Below, in pieces: positions 1 through 5,487 of a stretch of 5,487 bases of DNA. The DNA comes from Planctomycetota bacterium (lineage in GTDB: Bacteria > Planctomycetota > Phycisphaerae > Sedimentisphaerales > SM23-30), in contig JAKJEP010000249.1 in NCBI GenBank assembly GCA_022705365.1, forward strand, positions 1 to 5,487, written 5' to 3'. The notes beneath the pieces were generated by a model. The model worked only from the letters and a program-made list of their open reading frames with translations, did no database searches and was not told the DNA's origin. How positions within the stretch are numbered: the stretch's first letter is position 1; every line of letters starts with the position of its first letter. A program made the translations under genes and the position numbers.

Positions 1-2064
1 TGGTTTGATGATATTACGGTGTATCAGCTTCCTCGGGTAATCTTGCGTACCGATAAACTGGGCAATGTTTTTGAAAGCCGCGATCCGGTTGAACTTCTCG
101 TGGAAGTCGAGGGTGTTAACACCCTTGATTACGAAGTCAGCATGCGGGTTTACGACGCGATGGATTCCCTCTTAAGTCAGGAAAAATGGTTAATTTCCGG
201 TGTAGGCACCGAAGAAAACACGCGAATAATTACCTTGCCTGACATCTCCGCGGGATGTTACCGCTCGGAACTCCTTATCCAGTCGGGAGGCAAGACAATC
301 GCCACCCGGTCGTTGATATTCGGCAAACTCGGACCTTCCTTCGGGGAAATTACTGCCAGCGGTATGAATTTCGGCCTTTTGGTTTTGGATGAGGATGCCG
401 GTAACTGGCCAACTATCCTGCGTTTAACACAGCTAAGCAACGCCAAAATGATTAAATTGCCCGTCTGGAAACGAGCCGAATCACACAACTCAGCCGCTGC
501 GGCAGAGGAAAATCTGGATAATAAACTCATCCAGTTACAGCAGAATAATGTTGAAGCAATTGCCACTTTTTCGGAAGTGCCGGAAGATCTTGCAGTTAAG
601 CTTCTGCACGGCCAGCAGAGCCTTCTTGACTTATTCAGCCGGGATTCCCATGATTGGCTGCCGCAGGTAGCGGTGGTTTTAGCCCAATATGCCCGACAGG
701 TGCCATTTTGGCAAATCGGAACGGATATTTTTGATGAGGATATAACCTGGGATCCCCGAATCAAATATGTACTTACCACGTTACGCACAGAATTTGAAAA
801 ATTAATTCGAAATCCCATATTATTTACCCCCATACCAGGACTTCTGGATGTGAATCAGCAGCAGGTTGGTAATTCGTATGTTTCCGTGGCGATTTCAAGC
901 CTGATCGTACCGGAGCAAATCCCTGATTATATCGCTGAATTTCACAAAAAAGGCATGAATCACATTTGGGCCGTCCTGGAGCCGATGACAGATAGTTATA
1001 TCAGCAGGGATAATCGGCTGATCGATTTTGCCAAACGGATTGCTTATGCCAAAAAGTCAGAGGCGCAGGCGATATTCATCAATCATCCCTGGAGTGAAAA
1101 GGAATATAACGCACGTCTGGTAACGGAACCGACAGAATTGTTGCTGATCTATCGCACTCTGACTGATCAATTCGGGGGTACTCGCTATTTGGGAGAATTC
1201 GAACTAGCGCCAGGTGTTCCGGTTTTAGTGTTTGACCGCGATGGGCAGGGCTGTTTGTTTGCCTGGAATACCAACTATCATCCGGAGGCACCGCCGGCAC
1301 AGAGCGAATTTGGTCTGTATCTGGGCAAAACACCGGTAGAGATCGATTTGTTTGGCAATTCCAAACCCCTGCCCATGGAAAATGGTATTGGGCGAATCCA
1401 TCTGACCAATTGGCCGGTTTTTCTTTCCAGGGTGGACAGCCGGATGGCTATGTTGCGGGCCAGTATGAAATGGACCCCGGCAATTGTCGATGCCAGTGTG
1501 GCCCGGCAGAAGGTTCTGCTAAGTTTTGTAAATCCTTTTCGGATACCTATTTCGGGGCGTCTGCGATTCCAGCTTGATGAATCCCAAATGAACTGGGGTG
1601 TAGATCCGGTGGTATTTAATTTCTCGCTCCAACCCAACCAGTTGTTTCAGCAGGAAATTTATCTGAAATTACCCCGCAATGAAATCAGCGGCAGAAAAGA
1701 ATTAACCGCCGTTATTGCGATTGATGCGGACCGGGCCTACTCGTTTTCCATGCCGGTTCCCTTTGAAATTGAGTTGCAGGGAATCGATGTGAGTATTTTT
1801 GCCCGCCGGATCAACCAAAAGGATCTGCTTATTCAGCAGGTAGTTACCAACAATAGCGAAGCGGATACCAATCTGACCAGTTTTATTGATTTTCCGGATG
1901 GCGATCATCAGGAACGTTCCATCCAGAAATTGGCACCCGGTTCGTCCACGACCAAAAGTTTTGTTTTTCCCAATGCGGAGAAATGGGTGGGAAATTATAT
2001 CCGTATCGGGCTGCAGGATCCGCAGGGCAGCCGGCGTGTGAATTATCAGATTGAAATCAATTAA
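1..2064 (+). CDS. Partial (5' cut) secreted multidomain protein with degenerate glycoside-hydrolase-like barrel
   Basis: The frame is open from base 1 (residues W-F-D-D-I-T-V), so the GTG at 19 is very unlikely to be the true start. WFDDI/V-T-V is a common closing strand of carbohydrate-binding jelly-roll modules, so the missing N-terminus probably carries one. Numbering from base 1, residues about 7-110 look like an Ig-like beta-sandwich. Residues about 120-370 look like a TIM barrel of the GH clan-A type, with WQIGTD at 237-242 where active members usually have G-N-E. Residues about 395-465 form a beta domain typical after such barrels (FDRDGQG, then LFGNSKPLP). Residues about 504-580 and 600-687 look like NEW3/Ig-like sandwiches. 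There is no C-terminal membrane segment or PEP-CTERM tail. It ends 13 nt before the E1 gene. The fold assignment is by eye. It could be a non-catalytic glycan-binding protein; no substrate can be named. Confidence 0.75.
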   Translation, partial: WFDDITVYQLPRVILRTDKLGNVFESRDPVELLVEVEGVNTLDYEVSMRVYDAMDSLLSQEKWLISGVGTEENTRIITLPDISAGCYRSELLIQSGGKTIATRSLIFGKLGPSFGEITASGMNFGLLVLDEDAGNWPTILRLTQLSNAKMIKLPVWKRAESHNSAAAAEENLDNKLIQLQQNNVEAIATFSEVPEDLAVKLLHGQQSLLDLFSRDSHDWLPQVAVVLAQYARQVPFWQIGTDIFDEDITWDPRIKYVLTTLRTEFEKLIRNPILFTPIPGLLDVNQQQVGNSYVSVAISSLIVPEQIPDYIAEFHKKGMNHIWAVLEPMTDSYISRDNRLIDFAKRIAYAKKSEAQAIFINHPWSEKEYNARLVTEPTELLLIYRTLTDQFGGTRYLGEFELAPGVPVLVFDRDGQGCLFAWNTNYHPEAPPAQSEFGLYLGKTPVEIDLFGNSKPLPMENGIGRIHLTNWPVFLSRVDSRMAMLRASMKWTPAIVDASVARQKVLLSFVNPFRIPISGRLRFQLDESQMNWGVDPVVFNFSLQPNQLFQQEIYLKLPRNEISGRKELTAVIAIDADRAYSFSMPVPFEIELQGIDVSIFARRINQKDLLIQQVVTNNSEADTNLTSFIDFPDGDHQERSIQKLAPGSSTTKSFVFPNAEKWVGNYIRIGLQDPQGSRRVNYQIEIN
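110..125. repeat. 16-bp perfect palindrome inside coding sequence
   Basis: AGGGTGTTAACACCCT is its own reverse complement, and two further base pairs extend it on each side after one mismatch. It lies in the codons for E-G-V-N-T-L of the first gene. A perfect 16-bp palindrome is mildly unexpected in a window of this size, but it has no spacing relation to a promoter or a gene start, so a coding coincidence is likely. Confidence 0.3.
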
Positions 2065-2067
2065 GGA
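2063..2067 (+). promoter_or_regulatory. Ribosome binding site of the fused E1 gene
   Basis: AAGGA begins within the stop codon of the preceding gene and lies 10 nt before the ATG at 2078. It supports that start and leaves no room for a promoter or terminator in the 13-nt gap, so the two genes are probably cotranscribed. Confidence 0.6.
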
Positions 2068-2077
2068 TCGCAGATAA

Positions 2078-4105
2078 ATGAGTTCAGAAGAAAATCAGAA
2101 AGATATATCACCGCTTATGGATGGGCAGATGTGGAAAACCTGCCTGCCAGCTGTGAAGCAGGCCCTGACTATTCGTTTGACCGAGCAACGGCTGCTCCAG
2201 CTTTTCGGGGAAGGGAAACTATATGGTACGGTCCATACCTGTATCGGGCAGGAATTTGTTGCAGTGGCGGTGGGCCGGGCGCTGCGGGAAGACGATGTGG
2301 TTTTTTCCAACCATCGCTGTCACGGCCACTTTTTGGCGTATGCCGGTGATGTGGAAGGTTTGATCGCGGAAATCTTGGGCAAAAGCACGGGGGTATGCGC
2401 CGGGCTGGGCGGCAGCCAGCATTTGCAGCGGGATCATTTTTATTCCAATGGGATCCAGGGAGGAATGGTGCCGGTGGCGGCAGGGCTGGCCCTGGCTCAA
2501 AGACAGCGTAACAGCCGGGCTATCTCCATGGTATTTATTGGGGATGGTACTTTGGGGGAAGGGATTGTATATGAGACGATGAATATCGCCGCCAAATGGC
2601 AATTACCGCTCCTGGTGGTGCTGGAAAACAATCTATATGCCCAGTCCACCCCGCAAACACAAAGCTTTTCCGGTGAAATGGCGGCCCGGTTTCGAGCCTT
2701 AGGAATCCATACCCGTCACAGCGATAGCTGGAACTGGCCCAAACTGCTTTCGGATATGGCGGAATCGGCGGAGATGGTCCGTTCCAGCGGCCTGCCCATT
2801 TTTCATCAGGTAGATACCTATAGGCTAATGGCTCATTCCAAGGGAGACGATCATCGGAATCCACAGGAAGTCAGCGCGTATTGGCAACAAGACCCGCTGG
2901 AGGTAATCCAAAAACAAAATGGCGACGATCCGATTTTGCAGGCTATGACCAGTGAAATCCGGCAGCGGCTGGATCGGGCAGTGGCAATGGCGGAATCCGC
3001 ATCTATTGTCGAAATAGGCGATAGCATCGGTCCGGTTCTTTCGCAGCCTGTCGATTGGCATCCCCTTACGTTTGAAAAAAAGAAGGTGGCGATGGCGATT
3101 CGTCAGGGACTGGCGGAGGCCCTGGCCCGCAAGTCGAATGTCATTTTGCTGGGTGAAGATATTGAGGATCCCTATGGCGGGGCTTTCAAGGTGACTGCCG
3201 GTTTGAGTGAGAAATATCCTGATCGCGTCCGGAATACACCCATCAGCGAGGCGGCCATTACCGGAATCGGTAACGGCCTGGCTCTGGCAGGTCATATCGC
3301 CGTTGTGGAAATCATGTTTGGTGATTTTTTGACACTGGCGGCGGATCAATGGATCAATCATGCCGCCAAGTTTCAGGGGATGTATAATCATCAGGTGCGG
3401 GTTCCCCTGGTGTTGCGAACCCCGATGGGAGGCCGGCGCGGATATGGTCCGACTCATAGCCAGTCCCTGGAGAAACATTTTCTGGGTGTGCCGGGTACAC
3501 AGGTGCTGTGCCTTCATCATCGGTATTGCCCTTACCTACTCTATCGGGACCTGATTACCTCGGTTGATAAACCGACGTTGGTGATTGAGAATAAAATGTT
3601 GTATGGGCAGTATGCTCATTCGGAGCCGCCCGCCGGTTATCGTCTTTTCTTTTCTCATGAGCGGTTCCCCACCGCCTGGCTGCGTCCCGAAGGTAGGGCG
3701 GATGTGACGATTCTGGCCCTGGGGGCTATGTCGCTGGAAGCGGAAGCCGCGGCCGAAATTTTATTTCAGCAGCATGAGATTATTGCCGATGTATTTTTCC
3801 CGACCCAGTTGTATCCGCTGGATGTGAATTTTCTGGCCGATAGTCTGGCCATAACCGGCCGATTGCTGGTGGTGGAAGAAGGGCAGGGTTTTGTATCGTT
3901 GTCCAGCGAGATTCTCGCGCAGGTGGCAGAACATTTTGCCGGGATTCGCTGCCGCCGACTGGCTGCCTGGCCCGGCCCGATCCCGGCCTCCCGGCTGCTG
4001 GAAGAAAAAGTATTACCGGATACCAAAAGCATAGTTCGTAACATATTGGAGATGAATGGTGAATGCGGATATCCAGATAACCATACCGCGGGAAACGGTG
4101 AATGA
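2078..4105 (+). CDS. Thiamine-diphosphate 2-oxoacid dehydrogenase E1, fused alpha and beta subunits
   Basis: This 675-residue protein joins the two E1 subunits in one chain. The alpha part (about 20-300) shows the FSNHRCHGH segment (76-84), the GGSQHL segment (111-116), the thiamine-diphosphate/Mg motif GDGTLGEG (155-162) ending in ENN (183-185), and the YRLMAHSKGDD loop (248-258). The beta part (about 335-660) shows LLGEDI (357-362), TPISEAAITGIGNG with E391 as the probable catalytic glutamate, RTPMGG followed by H460-SQS (equivalent to the conserved E1-beta histidine), VIENKMLYG, and a transketolase-C-type end domain. By family, it would decarboxylate a 2-oxoacid and reductively acylate a lipoyl lysine. 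The substrate (pyruvate, hydroxypyruvate, a branched 2-oxoacid) cannot be read from sequence. Residues after about 659 (NGECGY...) are a tail created by the overlap with the next gene. Its expected partner is the downstream lipoyl protein. The E1 assignment is firm; the pathway is inferred. Confidence 0.93.
   Translation: MSSEENQKDISPLMDGQMWKTCLPAVKQALTIRLTEQRLLQLFGEGKLYGTVHTCIGQEFVAVAVGRALREDDVVFSNHRCHGHFLAYAGDVEGLIAEILGKSTGVCAGLGGSQHLQRDHFYSNGIQGGMVPVAAGLALAQRQRNSRAISMVFIGDGTLGEGIVYETMNIAAKWQLPLLVVLENNLYAQSTPQTQSFSGEMAARFRALGIHTRHSDSWNWPKLLSDMAESAEMVRSSGLPIFHQVDTYRLMAHSKGDDHRNPQEVSAYWQQDPLEVIQKQNGDDPILQAMTSEIRQRLDRAVAMAESASIVEIGDSIGPVLSQPVDWHPLTFEKKKVAMAIRQGLAEALARKSNVILLGEDIEDPYGGAFKVTAGLSEKYPDRVRNTPISEAAITGIGNGLALAGHIAVVEIMFGDFLTLAADQWINHAAKFQGMYNHQVRVPLVLRTPMGGRRGYGPTHSQSLEKHFLGVPGTQVLCLHHRYCPYLLYRDLITSVDKPTLVIENKMLYGQYAHSEPPAGYRLFFSHERFPTAWLRPEGRADVTILALGAMSLEAEAAAEILFQQHEIIADVFFPTQLYPLDVNFLADSLAITGRLLVVEEGQGFVSLSSEILAQVAEHFAGIRCRRLAAWPGPIPASRLLEEKVLPDTKSIVRNILEMNGECGYPDNHTAGNGE
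4048..4052 (+). promoter_or_regulatory. Ribosome binding site deciding the overlapping start of the hybrid E2 gene
   Basis: GGAGA lies inside the end of the E1 gene, 3 nt before the ATG at 4056 and 6 nt before an in-frame GTG at 4059. Either start keeps the whole lipoyl domain, which begins at about residue 7. Starting after the E1 stop would remove the first lipoyl strand, so the 50-nt overlap is real. Confidence 0.55.
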
Positions 4106-5087
4106 TGATTTTGTTACCCTTGTGAAATGGTATCATCCCAGCGGCAGCCGAGTGCAGGCTGGGGAAAGGCTGCTGAGTTTTGAGACCTCCAAAGCAGTCA
4201 ATGATATCGAAGCGGCGGCGGATGGATATCTGGAAATTCAGCAGCCGGAAGGTGCCGATGTGCCCGTTGGGGAAGTGGTGGGATACGTACTGGCCCATCC
4301 GGTAAGTGGCAGGTCTGCATCAAAGGCGGGGGAGTCATTGCCGGCAGTAGCGGCGGTGGGCCAGCAGTTTTCGCAGAAAGCGCATCTGCGCATCGAACGA
4401 GAGGGGATTGATCCGCAGGTATTTGAGGGGATTGGACTGGTGCGGGAGGCGGATGTCATCCGGTTTTTAAATGGTGTGCAAAAACCGCGAGAACCACAAC
4501 CGCAGGCTGCTTCATTGTCGGTTCCACCGGTAACTCAAACGGTCCCACCGCCCAAGAAAAGCTTGCTTTTCGATGCCCGCAGTTCCGCCCGTGACCGCGG
4601 CAAAGGGATTTTCTGGCTGGCGTGCAATTATTTTTTCCGGAATTATCTGTTGGGTAATCTGGTCCGCTGGGCGCCGCGGGGAGTAATTCTCTGGCTGCAC
4701 CGGTTACGCGGTGTCCGTATGGGCACAGATTGCTTTGTCGATCCCACTGCCCTGCTGGAAACGGCGTATCCGGAAAAAATTACCATAGGCAACGATGTGC
4801 GAATCACGGCCCATGCTGTCATTATGACTCATATCAAAGGCCCGCATTATCTGCGGCAGACGGGCATTGCGCCAGCGGTTAGTAAGCCAGTCGTGCTGGA
4901 GGATCATTGTTTCATCGGGGTGAATTCCGTGATTATGCCCGGTGTTACCGTGGGCCAGGCTGCGATTGTCGCCAGCGGCGCGGTGGTGGTGAATAATGTT
5001 CCCGCGTACAGTATGGTGGCGGGCAATCCTGCCAGGGTGATTAAACGCTTCCCTCATCCGGAGGAAGGGAAACTGAAATATGATTAG
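4056..5087 (+). CDS. Hybrid E2-like protein: lipoyl domain, short E3/E1-binding-like domain and hexapeptide-repeat acyltransferase
   Basis: The 343-residue chain has three parts. Residues 7-80 are a lipoyl domain with ETSKA (43-47); K46 is the probable lipoylated lysine, and the motif is unlike the biotin motif AMKM. Residues 104-138 (FSQKAHLRIEREGIDP..FEGIGLVREADVIRFL) match the small peripheral subunit-binding domain of E2 proteins in a shortened form. Residues 141-168 are a Pro/Gln-rich linker. Residues 184-217 are hydrophobic and basic, as at the front of WbbJ-type acyltransferases. Residues 218-331 are a left-handed beta-helix acyltransferase with IGNDVRI, VIMTHI (H259, candidate catalytic histidine), PVVLEDHCFIGVNSVIMPGV and the closing YSMVAGNPARVIKRF. 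The CAT-like catalytic domain of a true E2 (HxxxDG) is absent. The gene overlaps the E1 gene by 50 nt and the deacetylase gene by 8 nt. Inferred role: move an acyl group from E1-loaded lipoate to a glycan. Alternatively the acyltransferase uses acyl-CoA and the lipoyl part is a tether. Confidence 0.9.
   Translation: MVNADIQITIPRETVNDDFVTLVKWYHPSGSRVQAGERLLSFETSKAVNDIEAAADGYLEIQQPEGADVPVGEVVGYVLAHPVSGRSASKAGESLPAVAAVGQQFSQKAHLRIEREGIDPQVFEGIGLVREADVIRFLNGVQKPREPQPQAASLSVPPVTQTVPPPKKSLLFDARSSARDRGKGIFWLACNYFFRNYLLGNLVRWAPRGVILWLHRLRGVRMGTDCFVDPTALLETAYPEKITIGNDVRITAHAVIMTHIKGPHYLRQTGIAPAVSKPVVLEDHCFIGVNSVIMPGVTVGQAAIVASGAVVVNNVPAYSMVAGNPARVIKRFPHPEEGKLKYD
5060..5069 (+). promoter_or_regulatory. 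Ribosome binding site of the deacetylase gene
   Basis: The purine-rich stretch GGAGGAAGGG lies within the last codons of the hybrid E2 gene, its end 10 nt before the ATG at 5080. It supports a start that overlaps the upstream stop by 8 nt, an arrangement typical of translational coupling. Confidence 0.6.
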
Positions 5088-5487
5088 CCCCGTCCAGCCT
5101 CTGAACGCCTTTTGTGTGGATCTGGAGGAATGGTTTCACATCTGCGGCGTGCATACTCGGTATGACGATCCGGCGAGCTGGGATCAGGCTCCGTCATGCG
5201 TGGAAAAGGACACGGAGGTTCTGCTGGCGATGCTGGACGAAGCGGGAGCGAAGGGGACGTTCCTGACAATCGGCTGGCTGGCGGAAAGATATCCCCGGCT
5301 GATACGGCGAATCAGTGAGCAGGGGCATGAAATCGGCTGTCACGGCTATTACCATCAGCTGGTTTATGAACAGTCTGCCGCCCAGTTCCGGGAGGAAATC
5401 CGCCGCTGCCGGAACATCCTGCGGGAAGTCAGCGGGCAGGAGGTGCTTTGCTTCCGTGCTCCGGGCTTCTCCATAAAACGGCAGTGT
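5080..5487 (+). CDS. Polysaccharide deacetylase, NodB-type, PEP-CTERM/XrtA-locus-like (3' cut by window end)
   Basis: The frame runs open to the last base, giving 136 residues of a protein usually nearer 280-300. It begins MISPVQPLNAFCVDLEEWFH, matching the first motif of the XrtA/PEP-CTERM-locus deacetylases (usually VDVED-W/Y-F), with D14 as the likely catalytic base. FLTIGWLAERYP (61-72) and GHEIGCHGYYH (82-92) follow; H88 and H92 form the metal-binding HxxxH. CFRAPGFSI (124-132) holds the conserved R-x-P-G-F motif. By family it hydrolyses N- or O-acetyl groups from a polysaccharide or its lipid-linked precursor and uses a divalent metal. No signal peptide is visible at the N-terminus, as is usual for this subfamily. 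The missing C-terminal half would tell whether the DUF3473-type end is present. An overlap with the acyltransferase gene suggests a shared glycan substrate. Confidence 0.88.
   Translation, partial: MISPVQPLNAFCVDLEEWFHICGVHTRYDDPASWDQAPSCVEKDTEVLLAMLDEAGAKGTFLTIGWLAERYPRLIRRISEQGHEIGCHGYYHQLVYEQSAAQFREEIRRCRNILREVSGQEVLCFRAPGFSIKRQC

Noticed and set aside
258..833. 191-codon open frame on the minus strand
   Set aside because: It is a shadow of the first gene with low-complexity Ser/Arg/Cys content and no domain.
2065..2077. Promoter or terminator in the gap between the first two genes
   Set aside because: The gap is 13 nt and is taken up by ribosome-binding-site spacing; there is no hairpin or T-run.
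2825..3520. 231-codon open frame on the minus strand
   Set aside because: It lies fully opposite the E1 gene, its product (His/Gln/Arg rich) resembles no family I know, and the plus-strand protein has clear catalytic motifs throughout.
2078..4105. Transketolase or 1-deoxyxylulose-5-phosphate synthase
   Set aside because: The GDGTLGEG...ENN motif, the YRLMAHSKGDD loop and the RTPMGG...HSQS segment are specific to 2-oxoacid dehydrogenase E1 alpha and beta.
4179..4199. Biotin carboxyl carrier domain instead of lipoyl
   Set aside because: The lysine motif is E-T-S-K-A, close to the lipoyl E-T-D-K-A, not the biotin A/V-M-K-M; the adjacent E1 also favours lipoate.
3780..4298. 172-codon open frame on the minus strand across the E1 / hybrid E2 junction
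   Set aside because: Both plus-strand proteins are well supported across the same bases, and the antisense product shows no recognisable motif.
4056..5087. Ordinary dihydrolipoyl acyltransferase (E2) of a PDH complex
   Set aside because: The lipoyl and binding domains fit, but the CAT-like catalytic domain is missing and a hexapeptide-repeat fold takes its place.

Overview
This window is bacterial accessory DNA with four same-strand genes packed almost end to end, so it reads as part of one operon. Order: (i) the 3' part of a large, probably secreted, glycoside-hydrolase-like multidomain protein (open from base 1 to 2064); (ii) a single-chain alpha-beta fusion of a thiamine-diphosphate 2-oxoacid dehydrogenase E1 (2078-4105); (iii) a hybrid E2-like protein (4056-5087) with a lipoyl domain, a short E3/E1-binding-like domain and a Pro-rich linker, but a left-handed beta-helix (hexapeptide-repeat) acyltransferase in place of the normal CAT-like E2 core; (iv) the 5' part of a polysaccharide deacetylase resembling the PEP-CTERM/XrtA-locus subfamily (5080 to the window end). 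The gene junctions are +13 nt, -50 nt and -8 nt. There is no gene-free stretch, no RNA gene, no mobile element and no visible terminator or promoter.

The central point is the E1 plus hybrid-E2 pair. In ordinary 2-oxoacid dehydrogenase complexes E1 decarboxylates a 2-oxoacid and loads the acyl group on a lipoyl lysine, and the E2 catalytic core passes it to CoA. Here the loading parts (E1 with intact catalytic motifs, lipoyl lysine, flexible linker) are kept, while the core is replaced by a sugar-O/N-acyltransferase-type fold. The simplest reading is a dedicated machine that takes an acyl group from a 2-oxoacid and places it on a glycan, perhaps without free acyl-CoA. This is inference. An E3 (dihydrolipoamide dehydrogenase) is not in the window and would have to come from elsewhere.

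The neighbours support a glycan setting: a carbohydrate-active-type protein upstream and a NodB-type deacetylase downstream, which could expose an amine or hydroxyl that the acyltransferase then re-decorates.

Organism: a Gram-negative-type bacterium with Shine-Dalgarno-led genes and medium GC that varies along the window (bases 781-840 are 20/60 GC; 5221-5280 are 39/60). The XrtA-type deacetylase and the WFDDI-ending secreted protein suggest a Planctomycetes/Lentisphaerae/Kiritimatiellae/Omnitrophota-like or deltaproteobacterial source, but the taxonomy is a weak guess.
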